Source of the DNA: JAQVUB01 sp033809415
GTDB lineage: Bacteria; Verrucomicrobiota; Lentisphaeria; Oligosphaerales; Oligosphaeraceae
DNA: 25,415 nt
Assembly: GCA_033809415.1 (NCBI GenBank)
Contig: JAPXLT010000030.1
Span: 1-25,415, forward strand
Direction: 5' to 3'
Numbering within the stretch: position 1 is the stretch's first letter; each line of letters starts with the position of its first letter. Positions 1-8,464 of the stretch are shown here, in pieces. The position numbers and the translations under genes were made by a program. The notes beneath the pieces were generated by a model. That model had not been told where the DNA came from and searched no databases. It worked only from the letters and a program-made list of their open reading frames with translations.

Positions 1-562
1 GAAAATGCCAGTCGGGATGTTCGGCGCCGCGGGGGAGCCGGTAGTTTCCCAGGAGCAGCGACCAGTTTTCGCCGCCGCGGGTCGCCGGCAGCCGGAAGGA
101 GAGCTCGAGGCCATCAGCGACCGGCAGCCCGAACAGCGCCAGCGGGGCGGAATCCGCGGAGGTGGAGACGCCGCAGTCCTCCAGCGTCTGGCGGTTGATG
201 GAGGCAAGGACGATTTCGCCGGGGGCGCTGAGGACGCCGGCGGGGACATCCAGCCTGAAGCCGCCATGCTCGAGGCTGCCGCCGGCGCTGCCCACGGTGG
301 CGCGGGCCAGGAAAACCGGCAGCGGATTGCCCCTCAGGGCGTTTTCCAGCAACCGGGCATCTTCGAAGTCAACCTTCCCGTCGAAATTCAGGTCGGCTTC
401 GGGGCCCGGGCTGACTATGCCGCCGACCATTGCCTGGATGCGCACCAGGTCGGGGACATTAAGCAGCCCATCACCGTTCAAATCGCCGGGAAGCGCCGCC
501 AATGCGACCGAACCCATGCAAACCAGCAGGCAACCTAATTGTTTGATTCTTGCTATGTTCAT
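1..562 (-). CDS. Secreted protein with N-terminal type I dockerin (3' end off the left edge)
   Basis: This is a partial gene: 187 codons are in the window with no stop, and the frame stays open to the left edge. The start at 562 is chosen because AAGGA lies 8 nt upstream; an in-frame ATG at 571 sits directly on that motif. Residues 1-23 form a signal peptide (MNIARIKQLGCLLVCMGSVA, then an ALA-like cleavage site). Residues 26-48 and 56-78 are two F-hand calcium loops (DLNGDGLLNVPD and DLNFDGKVDFED), the pattern of a type I dockerin. The remainder (about 80-187) looks like a beta-rich extracellular domain that I do not recognise. Dockerins bind cohesin domains, and a cohesin-like domain occurs in the next gene upstream on the same strand, so the two products may associate outside the cell (inference). 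An N-terminal dockerin is less usual than a C-terminal one. The catalytic or binding role of the missing part is unknown. Confidence 0.75.
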   Translation of the reverse strand, partial: MNIARIKQLGCLLVCMGSVALAALPGDLNGDGLLNVPDLVRIQAMVGGIVSPGPEADLNFDGKVDFEDARLLENALRGNPLPVFLARATVGSAGGSLEHGGFRLDVPAGVLSAPGEIVLASINRQTLEDCGVSTSADSAPLALFGLPVADGLELSFRLPATRGGENWSLLLGNYRLPRGAEHPDWHF

Positions 563-580
563 TGGCGACATCCTTGTTTA

Positions 581-672
581 GGGGGCAGGGTGCAGGGGGC
601 AGGGGGCAGGGGGCAGGGGGCAGGGTGCAGGGTGCAGGGTGCAGGGTGCAGGTGCGGGGTGCGGGGTGCGGG
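581..672 (+). repeat. G-rich heptamer tandem array 1 (GGKGCRG)
   Basis: About 13 consecutive 7-bp units of the form GGGGCAG, GGTGCAG or GGTGCGG. The array begins 18 bp upstream of the dockerin gene start, so the coding strand there is C-rich. The plus strand has many GGG runs spaced by 3-4 nt, a G-quadruplex-type motif. Because the unit is 7 bp, all three frames stay open and spell Pro/Ala/Cys/His-rich peptides; these are not genes. A short remnant of the same unit (about 800-812, read on the minus strand) follows the stop of the large gene. Confidence 0.92.
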
Positions 673-684
673 TTTAAAAAGTGG

Positions 685-703
685 CGCAACCGTCCCGGTT
701 GCG
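685..703. repeat. REP-like hairpin CGCAACCG-TCC-CGGTTGCG
   Basis: Perfect 8-bp inverted repeat with a 3-nt loop. Together with the flanking TTTAAAAAGTGG (674-684), the block recurs in inverted orientation at 10616-10645, which shows it is a dispersed element. No T-run follows, so a classical terminator is not evident. Confidence 0.7.
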
Positions 704-744
704 ATGTGCGTTTACTCTCCCACGTCCGAATACTCCCTGGTGCA

Positions 745-788
745 GTGGACAGTGTGGACGAAGTGGACAGTGTGGACGAAGTGGACGG
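745..788 (+). repeat. TGGAC-based 9-bp tandem array
   Basis: Alternating units TGGACAGTG and TGGACGAAG, nearly perfect over five units. It belongs to the same TGGAC family as the longer arrays near 10.4, 16.2 and 18.1 kb. It lies between the stop of the large gene and heptamer array 1. Confidence 0.85.
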
Positions 789-818
789 AACATTCCACTA
801 CGCACCCCGCACCTTCAG

Positions 819-3800
819 TTAAGGGTAGGTTTTTGCTGGGGCGTCCCGGAAGACCCAGTACAGGGTGCCCGGCTGCAGGGTTGCCTTGCGGTGCATCTCG
901 CAGCAGGTTTTGCCGATGGCGAAAATGATGGCGGCATCATCCGGAACGGGCAGCTCCTGCGGCACGGACAGCAGGTTCCAGCCGGGGTGGAGCGTGGTGC
1001 TGAAAGGCACCTGGCCGAGTGCTGTCCGGCTGAAACCGCTGCGTTCGACAAAGAACAATACGGGTTGGTTGGGTGACAGCTCCGTGCTGCCCGTCCAACG
1101 GTTGCCGGCAGCATCCCAGACCCAGGCCACGGGGCTGATGTCGATGCCCTGCACGGCAAGGTCATCCGCCCAGGCAAGCAGGCTCTCGTAAGGGGATGCG
1201 CCGGATGGCGTATAGAACATCCAGCCGCTGCGGAATTCCTCTTTTACCATGGTGGTTTCCGTGCGGAGCAGCGCCGAATTACCTGCCGTACGGTCGCCAT
1301 ATGCGCCATAATGGCGTGACAACACAGGCGTGCTTGTTGTGTCCATGATGCTTACCGTATAGGCGGGGGCACTGCCCCACGGCAGCTCGAATTGCAGTTT
1401 TACCAGGGGTATCTCGCCGGCCGTGAAGATCGCTCCCGGATGGAGCACCATGATGCGGACTTCCGCCAGGCCGTCCCGGGTTTCCGCTGTGGGCACAGCC
1501 CAGAAGGCAAAAGCAGATTCCTCCGTCATCTGGGTTTGCGCCGTGTCGAGTCCCCGGAAGCGCAAGCTGTCCGGAAAGCGGATTTGCAGGTCGAATGCTT
1601 CATAGGCCGTGTGGGCTGAGCGGAGGAACAAGGGCATCGCCGCAACGCCGCCGGAATCCGCGCCGGCATCCTCCAGCTCCAGCACCGGCGCCTGAATCGC
1701 ATAAACGGTCTCGAGGCGGAAGCTTTCATTGACCGGAAGCTCGAGTAAGGGGGCCTGTGAAATCCGCACGCCATTTTTGCGCCATTCCTGGAAGGCCCTT
1801 TCGGGCGCCGATGCGGCATGGAGGGTGATGGCCTGGCCGGCCATCAGGGTATAGACGCCCGATGGCCAGCTGACCAGGTTTTCTGCAAGCGAATCGTAAA
1901 GCAGCTCAACCCGGCAGTGCGTATATGGTTCTACAGAATAGGTGCCGAAGGTCGCATCCCGGACGGCATTCGACCAGAATAACTGCTGGCGTTCATTCCG
2001 GTTGTATTCATGCGCACTGCGTCCCCATTTCCAGAGTTCGCCGCCGCTTGTCAAGGCGACAACGTGCATGCCCCCGCCGGCAATGGAGACAAATTCTGGC
2101 AGGTTGGCATCCGGATGCAAGGTCGGGGTGAAATAAGCTTCCGGGCCGTCCTTGCCGACGCCATGCCACCATGCCCAGCTGCCGTTCACGCCCCAGACAT
2201 GAAGCCTGCCCTGGCGGTCAACCGCAAAACACGATTGCTCGACGACAAAAATCCTGGCCATGGGGGCGAGGTTTGCCAGTCGGACTGGTGTCTGTTGCGG
2301 GGGGTGGTTTTCGCCAAGCCCGAGATTTGCGGTCCCCCAGACATAAACGCCGCCATCCTGCCGTAGTGCCATGGCGATGCCATTGCCTGCGGCGACAGCC
2401 TGAATGTTGCTCAGGCCTGGAATCTGCGCGGGAGCCGAATACGGGGTTCCGGTGCCGCTGAACTCTGCATCGCCCCAGCTGGCGACCGTCCCGTCATCGT
2501 AAAGGAATAAAAAGGTGGAAAGGATGAGCGTCTGTCCCAACAAGCTGCCGTCATCAATCCTCACTAATTCGCTTGCTTCAACGATCTGAATCACCTTGGC
2601 GCCTGGTTTCAGGCCGGTGACCTGAATCGGGCGGGCTTGGCTCTGCCCACTGACCGGCATTTTCCCCCAGACATAGAGGCTGCCGTCGCTGCGCAGGGCA
2701 AAGCGCGTCTCTCTCCTGGCGAAGATACATACGGCATCGCTGAAGTAATCCTGTCCATCCGGCCCCAGCACCAGGTTGAAGGCATCCGGATAGGTATAAC
2801 CCGAGCCGGCAGCCCCGGTTCCACGTTCACCGTAGCTATTGCTGCCCCAGGCATAGAGGCGTCCATTATCGCCCAAGGCAAGGCCGTCGCCGACGACATC
2901 CAGTATCCGCACTCCGCCCAAATCCAGCGTATGAAGGATATAGCGAGAAGGGTCACCAGGTTTTTGCCTCCACCAGATGACTTGGCCATTTTCGGTCAAA
3001 CTCAGATCACTGCCATTGATATTCGGTTTGGGTGTAGTTCGGAAAGGTCTGAGTTCAAATTGGGCCGTCAGACTCAAATCGGCGGTCAAGGTCCAGTCAA
3101 ACAGGCTCTGTTGGGCAAGGCCACCCAGATCGGTGACCGAATCCCATTGTTTGAAGACATATTGCGGCTTTGGCAAGGCCCGAAAGGTCTGAACGCTGCC
3201 TTTCGCCAGTTCATATTCCCCTGGTGCCGGCAAGGTGCTGCCGGCATCTTCCGGATTGGCGCTGATGGTTACGGACAGAATGTCGTCGGACAGGGTGAAA
3301 ACCGCGCAGACTTGAACGTCTCCCTCTTCAAGCAAAAGGGTGGTGTCCGGACTGGCCGGATCAGCGACCGGCCCTTCCCAGTGGGAGAACCGGTAGCGTT
3401 CGCCGTCAATCGCTTTGATCGGCAGCGTGCTGCCGGAGCGTGCGGCATAGAGTCCTGCCGGCGGTACGACGCTGCCCATGCCGAGATATGATGTGCTGCC
3501 GCCCGGAGCGTCCGCACCCGACCGCACGGAAATTGTCAGCGTGCTGTCACTGCCCTGCCATGTCGGCGGATTGGGCACCAGGGTTGGCATCCAGAGGTCG
3601 GCGCCGCTGCGTCCGGTGATTTGTCCACTGCCGTTATTTCCCCAGCCGAAGAGTTCGCCGCCGTCGGTCATGGCTAGGCTGTGACTGGCGGCGGCGGCGA
3701 TGCAAAAAACTGTTCCCAAACCGGGAACGGCGTAGGGGCTGTTGACCATAGTCTGATCCAGCGCACCATCGCCGTCCCCGTCGCCGCTGCCGACCTGCCC

Positions 3801-6800
3801 TTGGCGGTTGTCTCCCCAGGCGAAGACCCGGCCGTCTTCGGTCAGCGCCAGGGCATGCCGGTTGCCGGCGGCCAGGGCGATGACCGGGCTGGGGAAAGGC
3901 GGCAGCATGTGCGGGGAAAGCACATTTCCTCCATGATATCCCAGCCCGAGCTGGCCATAATCATTATTTCCCCAGCTCCAGACCCGCCCCTGGAAGTCCA
4001 GGCCGAGGGAGAAGGCGGTCTGGCTGCCGGCATCCCAACCGGCGGCGACCGCCTTGAATTTCGGCATGCCGGGAACCGGCGAAATGCCGGCATAGGCGTT
4101 GATGGTATTGTCGCCGAGCTGGCCGCAATGGTTGCTGCCGACTGCGTAAATGCCGGCCTGGTGAGTCAGGAAAAGCACGAATGAATTGGTGCAGGCGGCT
4201 TGGGCGATGCCGAGGTTGACCTGATTCGGGTCGTGCTTGGAGACGGTCCATACGGCAGGATGGATGGAAGCGACGGAACCGCAAAATGTGATTGTGTCCC
4301 ATTCCATCGTATAGGTGCCCAGGTGGTTGGCAATATAGCTGTTGCCGCCGCACCACATCGCCAGGGTCTTTTCCGGATAGGCGGGGTATGGCCACCAGTT
4401 GAAACCATCCAGGCCCCTTACCGTCATCAGGCTGTCACGCAGGAAATTCTTGTTGTTGTCGGCAGACGCATTGTATTCGCCTCTTGAGACTCCGAAAAAG
4501 GTGTGGGCGTCATTGGCGCCCAGCCAGGTTGCGGCTTGCGAGCCGACAGCTGCGAGCGCGGGCAAGCCGTCCTGCCCTTGCAGCCAGGCCGGCCCTGTTC
4601 TGGCTTCGCTGAACGTGTCGCTCCAGGCCCAGACATGGCCCTTGCGGTCGCGCAAGGCCGTATGGCCAACTGCCGTATGGAGCAGATTGCGGTCCGGCAC
4701 AAAGCGGGCAGTGACCACCGCATCGCTGAAGACCAGCATTTTGGTTTTCCGGGCCAGCGGCGAATACACCTCGCCTTCCCAATGGGAAAAGCGCCAGCCG
4801 GGGCGCGGAAAGGCCTTCAGCAGGATCGTGGTGCCGGGACTGACCGTTCCGCCGCCAAGGACATAGCCTCCGGCGGTGCCGCCATCAGTATCGAGGATTT
4901 TTACGGTGACGTTACCGTCTGGCGGAGCGACTTCCGGCAAAGGTTCCCCGGGCACCGGGGGCGCTTCCGAGCCGTAGGCGGTGACGCTTTGCTCAATGCT
5001 CCAGGCGGACATCCTGCCGCCGGCGTCAACAGCCCGCACCCGCCAGTAGATTTTTCCTGCCGGCAGGCCGCGCAAGGTCACCGGCGACTTCAGCAGTTGC
5101 CCGGGCAGTCCAGCCGGTGCATTGCCGCTGCAAAGGTTGTACTGGCCGGGAGCGGTTCCGGCCTGCAGGAGGTAGCGCAGTGCGCCTGCCGGCGTGGAAT
5201 CATCCGCAGGCGGCGGCCAGCTGAAGCTGACTTTGCCGTTTCCCTCTGCGGCGGCATTCAAGCCGACTGGAACGGCGGGAGGAGCATTGGGGCGTTCACT
5301 GGCGAAATATCCGCAGGCGCGGTTTTCCAGGAAAATCATGCTGCAGATATCCGCGCCCGGTCCCTGTTCCATATAGAAGTCGGCTTTTGTGGTCAGGACT
5401 CCGCCACTGAGCAGATCAATATCGCCGTCCTTGTCAAAATCGGCGGCACTGAGGATGGCGGGGCCTGAGAAGCCGACGGTGGACGGCAGAGTCATGCCGC
5501 TGTCCTGGAACTCTTGCTCGTCGCTGTTCCAGACAAGCACGCGCGTGTAATGTCGGTAGTATTGATCGCGAGGGTAGAGGTCGAGTCTACCGTAGCCATG
5601 AGCGGAGGTAGTGTGTCCATCGTTTTCGATGCCGCTGATGACGGCTTCCGGTCGGCCGTCGTTGTTCAGGTCTGCCCAGAGGACGCGCCCACCCCAGAGA
5701 GGGGGCAGCCCGCTTTGCAGGGAGACTGGCGTCGGCAGTCCCTCGCTTCTGCCCCGGAGCACGCCATTGAGGTGCTGGCCGCTGTTGTTGCCGGCGCTGT
5801 AGAGGATGTCATCACAGCCGTCGCCATCAAAGTCGGCAATGGCAATGCTGAAATGCGGCAAGGCAGGCAGCGACAGTCGTCTGGGGGTGAAGGTGTAATC
5901 GCCGTTATTCTGGTACCAGATCAGGTTTTGCATTCCGCCGCCTTCCCCGCCGCCGGCGACCAGGTCCGGCAGGCCGTCGCCATTGATGTCGCCGACCGCC
6001 ATCGCCGAAGCACGAATCCCCATGGCGACACTTTCGCTGCTGCGCATACCGATGGGATAGGATGTGAATGCGCCGGGGCTGGTCTGGAACAGAATGAGCG
6101 TTCCGCCGGCACTGGTTGTTGCGGCAATGGCCAGGTCGGGACGCCCGTCAAGGTCGAAATCGGCGCTGGCAACTGTCCCCGGTCCGCCGCCGGCATAGGG
6201 CAGGGTATGCGACAAACTGAAGCTTGCCTGCCCATTGTTTTCGAAGATGTAGGTGGCTATACCGTTGCTGGCTACAATGTCCAGATCGCCGTCGTTGTCA
6301 ATATCCACCCAGAGCAACTCGCAAAGCGAGGCGAGGCGATTTTCACCGGCAGGCAGCGGCAAGGCTATGGGATCAGCTTGGAAGCCGCCGGCGCCGTTGT
6401 TCAGATAGACCCGGTGGAGAACTTTCAACGTGCCGTCTGCTTTTTTCTGCAGGGAGGCGATGGCCAGATCGGGGAAGCCGTCGCCATTGGCGTCGCCCCA
6501 GGCGCTGCTGCCGGTCTGCGGATGCAGCTCCCCGAGGCCGATGTCGCGCTCCTGCAGCATGTTGATGCCGGCGCTGAAAGCCGGATAGGAATCGCTGAAG
6601 CGCTGCACGGTGAAGTCAACCTCAGGCACTGCGCTGCGGCTTTCCGTCCAGACGCCGCCAGCCAGTTCGCGGCGTTCAATCGTCAAGCCAGTGATCTTGC
6701 CGACGGGATCGGGAGTGGTCAGGGTGCACTGCAAGGTGAGAGCCGGAAAAGAACTGTCCGCCATATTGGACAGATCAAGGAGCTGTTCGATGATATCCGG

Positions 6801-8009
6801 AGTCTCCGTGTTGCTTTTCGTGATGTACTCATTGGACGGGAAGGTAATCGCCAGCGACGCCCCGTTGCTTTGGGCAGTCAAAAGGCCAGGCCAGCGCACA
6901 TCGTGCTCCATGACTTGCGTCATCCAATTCCCCGTCAGGTCTTGGAATTGGCAGGTTCCCAGCAGCAAGGGCTGATAATCTTCACCGTGCGCCGCGATCG
7001 CATACGCCTGTCCGCTCAACCTTCCGTGGAGTAAAACGGCCTCATAGCCCAGCCACATGAAGCCGGCTTCGATGCCGGCGGCCGGGCTGACGCCCCAAGT
7101 GGTTCCCCAGGAATTGACGATCAGCAGGGCGCCCCGGCACGCTTCGCCGCTCTTGTTCCGGTAGCTGATGCTGTCGTCGTAGCCGACAATGTTCACCGCG
7201 TGACCGACACCGCGACCACCGGCCTCTGAAGGCCAGGCGTAAACCTGGTTGTTGACGTTGCCGACTTGGCCGATGCCGTCTATAGTGACGTATTCCGTGG
7301 GGTTTGGGTAAGAGTCAAAGTTGGTGGTCAGCGGTGAACTCCAGGTGGCAATCGCGATGTTGCCCTGGGAAAGAAATCGCTTCAGATTCTGCAAGCCGTC
7401 CGGAGTATTGATGGCGTTCAGGGTGCTGCCGCGAGCGCCCTTGTGGCGAAGCGCCGCCTTCATCTGCGCCACTGTCGGAGGCTGCCGGTAGAATTTGTCT
7501 TTAGCAGGTTTGTCCTTGTCATCGCTGTAGGGCATTTCCTCCCAGGACAGCGTGCCGAAGTTGATGATCGATTCTATGCTTTTCAGAGGCGAGGCACCAT
7601 CCGGAATATAGGAGCCATCCTGGAGGACCGCAACGTGCGGCGCCATCAAGACACCCCAGGCGGGACTGGAGATATATTCAGGGGATGTTTCCGGGTCCGG
7701 GCGGGTATCCAGATTCCTGGCCTTGGCGAAATAATAGCTGTAGAGATAATAATAGACAGCAAAGGAGCCGCAGATGCCTAAAGTGCCTTGGTCGCCGACG
7801 GTCGGCAGATATCGCGTATTGACAACCCTGGCGGGCAGTGCATCCCGGGTCGGAGCCGCCTCCCAGACATCGAAACTCTCGAGGATGCGCTCCTTCTCGG
7901 CGGGGGGCAGTTCGAGCAAGCCGGTGGCACCGCTTTGCGCCGGAATCCGGACGGTCAGAAAAGGCAGAACCAACATCATCAGGCAGAGGCAGGTGTGTTT
8001 CCGGCGCAT
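819..8009 (-). CDS. Giant secreted mosaic protein: C1A peptidase, FG-GAP, FN3, InlB, RCC1 and cohesin-like domains
   Basis: The product is 2396 residues. The start at 8009 is chosen because AGGAGG (8016-8021) lies 6 nt upstream; ATG at 8012 is the alternative. A signal peptide covers about residues 1-26. A papain-like peptidase follows: Gln74 in DQGTLGIC, Cys80 in GICGSF, His270 in GVGHAVNIVGYD and Asn299 in LIVNSWGTTWG, so the catalytic set is complete. FG-GAP/VCBS calcium-loop repeats occupy about 505-875 (for example GDANGDGFPDLAIAS and ADFDLDGRPDLAIA). A fibronectin III domain is at about 910-1012. Divergent InlB-type repeats (RFSHWEG) are at about 1033-1105, in two copies at about 1490-1680, and once near 2030-2100. 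RCC1-like WGxNxxGQLG repeats are at about 1110-1470 and 1690-2020. A cohesin-like domain is at about 2105-2249 and a GWN-type module at 2250-2396. The likely role is a cell-surface or extracellular protease/adhesin. The substrate is unknown. Confidence 0.88.
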   Translation of the reverse strand: MRRKHTCLCLMMLVLPFLTVRIPAQSGATGLLELPPAEKERILESFDVWEAAPTRDALPARVVNTRYLPTVGDQGTLGICGSFAVYYYLYSYYFAKARNLDTRPDPETSPEYISSPAWGVLMAPHVAVLQDGSYIPDGASPLKSIESIINFGTLSWEEMPYSDDKDKPAKDKFYRQPPTVAQMKAALRHKGARGSTLNAINTPDGLQNLKRFLSQGNIAIATWSSPLTTNFDSYPNPTEYVTIDGIGQVGNVNNQVYAWPSEAGGRGVGHAVNIVGYDDSISYRNKSGEACRGALLIVNSWGTTWGVSPAAGIEAGFMWLGYEAVLLHGRLSGQAYAIAAHGEDYQPLLLGTCQFQDLTGNWMTQVMEHDVRWPGLLTAQSNGASLAITFPSNEYITKSNTETPDIIEQLLDLSNMADSSFPALTLQCTLTTPDPVGKITGLTIERRELAGGVWTESRSAVPEVDFTVQRFSDSYPAFSAGINMLQERDIGLGELHPQTGSSAWGDANGDGFPDLAIASLQKKADGTLKVLHRVYLNNGAGGFQADPIALPLPAGENRLASLCELLWVDIDNDGDLDIVASNGIATYIFENNGQASFSLSHTLPYAGGGPGTVASADFDLDGRPDLAIAATTSAGGTLILFQTSPGAFTSYPIGMRSSESVAMGIRASAMAVGDINGDGLPDLVAGGGEGGGMQNLIWYQNNGDYTFTPRRLSLPALPHFSIAIADFDGDGCDDILYSAGNNSGQHLNGVLRGRSEGLPTPVSLQSGLPPLWGGRVLWADLNNDGRPEAVISGIENDGHTTSAHGYGRLDLYPRDQYYRHYTRVLVWNSDEQEFQDSGMTLPSTVGFSGPAILSAADFDKDGDIDLLSGGVLTTKADFYMEQGPGADICSMIFLENRACGYFASERPNAPPAVPVGLNAAAEGNGKVSFSWPPPADDSTPAGALRYLLQAGTAPGQYNLCSGNAPAGLPGQLLKSPVTLRGLPAGKIYWRVRAVDAGGRMSAWSIEQSVTAYGSEAPPVPGEPLPEVAPPDGNVTVKILDTDGGTAGGYVLGGGTVSPGTTILLKAFPRPGWRFSHWEGEVYSPLARKTKMLVFSDAVVTARFVPDRNLLHTAVGHTALRDRKGHVWAWSDTFSEARTGPAWLQGQDGLPALAAVGSQAATWLGANDAHTFFGVSRGEYNASADNNKNFLRDSLMTVRGLDGFNWWPYPAYPEKTLAMWCGGNSYIANHLGTYTMEWDTITFCGSVASIHPAVWTVSKHDPNQVNLGIAQAACTNSFVLFLTHQAGIYAVGSNHCGQLGDNTINAYAGISPVPGMPKFKAVAAGWDAGSQTAFSLGLDFQGRVWSWGNNDYGQLGLGYHGGNVLSPHMLPPFPSPVIALAAGNRHALALTEDGRVFAWGDNRQGQVGSGDGDGDGALDQTMVNSPYAVPGLGTVFCIAAAASHSLAMTDGGELFGWGNNGSGQITGRSGADLWMPTLVPNPPTWQGSDSTLTISVRSGADAPGGSTSYLGMGSVVPPAGLYAARSGSTLPIKAIDGERYRFSHWEGPVADPASPDTTLLLEEGDVQVCAVFTLSDDILSVTISANPEDAGSTLPAPGEYELAKGSVQTFRALPKPQYVFKQWDSVTDLGGLAQQSLFDWTLTADLSLTAQFELRPFRTTPKPNINGSDLSLTENGQVIWWRQKPGDPSRYILHTLDLGGVRILDVVGDGLALGDNGRLYAWGSNSYGERGTGAAGSGYTYPDAFNLVLGPDGQDYFSDAVCIFARRETRFALRSDGSLYVWGKMPVSGQSQARPIQVTGLKPGAKVIQIVEASELVRIDDGSLLGQTLILSTFLFLYDDGTVASWGDAEFSGTGTPYSAPAQIPGLSNIQAVAAGNGIAMALRQDGGVYVWGTANLGLGENHPPQQTPVRLANLAPMARIFVVEQSCFAVDRQGRLHVWGVNGSWAWWHGVGKDGPEAYFTPTLHPDANLPEFVSIAGGGMHVVALTSGGELWKWGRSAHEYNRNERQQLFWSNAVRDATFGTYSVEPYTHCRVELLYDSLAENLVSWPSGVYTLMAGQAITLHAASAPERAFQEWRKNGVRISQAPLLELPVNESFRLETVYAIQAPVLELEDAGADSGGVAAMPLFLRSAHTAYEAFDLQIRFPDSLRFRGLDTAQTQMTEESAFAFWAVPTAETRDGLAEVRIMVLHPGAIFTAGEIPLVKLQFELPWGSAPAYTVSIMDTTSTPVLSRHYGAYGDRTAGNSALLRTETTMVKEEFRSGWMFYTPSGASPYESLLAWADDLAVQGIDISPVAWVWDAAGNRWTGSTELSPNQPVLFFVERSGFSRTALGQVPFSTTLHPGWNLLSVPQELPVPDDAAIIFAIGKTCCEMHRKATLQPGTLYWVFRDAPAKTYP

Positions 8010-8075
8010 CATGAACCTCCTGTCGTTGCAATCATGGTACAGGTCGTATTTTATCAATTATGTGGAGTCGCCATT

Positions 8076-8104
8076 AGCATACTATGCAAAAGTGGATTTT
8101 GCAA
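8076..8104 (-). promoter_or_regulatory. Candidate sigma70-type promoter of the giant gene
   Basis: On the minus strand TTGCAA (8099-8104) is followed after 17 nt by TATGCT (8076-8081). Each hexamer matches 4 of 6 consensus bases, and the pair lies about 70 bp upstream of the translation start. This was found by eye only, and the match is weak. Confidence 0.3.
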
Positions 8105-8118
8105 GCTAAAATATTTTT

Positions 8119-8160
8119 GAACAACGAAAAGAGCGAACAGCCACGAAAATTTTTATAGGG
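8119..8160 (+). repeat. Stop-proximal ACGAAAA element, degenerate copy
   Basis: Contains ACAACGAAAAG, then CCACGAAAATTTTTATAGGG. It is the only one of the seven copies in the window that does not directly follow a stop codon; it sits in the divergent space between the two secreted-protein genes, and its middle part has drifted. Confidence 0.65.
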
Positions 8161-8464
8161 CTATTGTTCAGGTGGATATGAATGCACGCGGATATGCGCA
8201 CGGGTTTGTTTTTTCTCCGACGGATCGGTCGGAAAGTCCCTCGTCCATACTCTTTTCGCAAAAAGAAGAGTTTAGGTTATATTTTGTACAAGGACAATAC
8301 TGATTGGCAATTGCAAGTTTCATCACAAATTTTCGCAGATTTGCGAAAAATGAGAAGAAAAAACAGGTTTTGCAGACAAAACTTGCGTCACTTCATGGCA
8401 TGAATCTTGCTGTGTTGCCATGAGGAATGATCAGTCGAATTTTTTCAATATACAGGAACCTGCC
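8161..8464. other. Non-coding space upstream of the small GWN-module gene
   Basis: AT-rich spacer. The only recognisable item is a repeat block at about 8216-8247 (GACGGATCGGTCGGAAAG, then TCCCTCGTCCAT), which recurs inverted at about 10503-10528. Short open frames here have no domain or ribosome-site support. No convincing promoter was identified by eye. Confidence 0.5.

Noticed and set aside
471..928. Small frames rich in Pro, Ala, Cys and His around the first heptamer array
   Set aside because: Products of the 7-bp repeat being open in every frame; no ribosome site or family similarity.
2637..5468. Long plus-strand open frames (2637-3491, 3681-4184, 4503-5468)
   Set aside because: Antisense shadows of the RCC1 and InlB parts of the giant gene; the translations show no family features.
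5514..7034. 506-codon plus-strand open frame
   Set aside because: Lies wholly antisense to the giant gene, which has clear domains. The frame is open because of GC-rich codon bias; no ribosome site or recognisable motif.
8182..8403. 73-codon plus-strand open frame upstream of the small GWN-module gene
   Set aside because: Includes a dispersed repeat block, lacks a ribosome site and has no recognisable feature.
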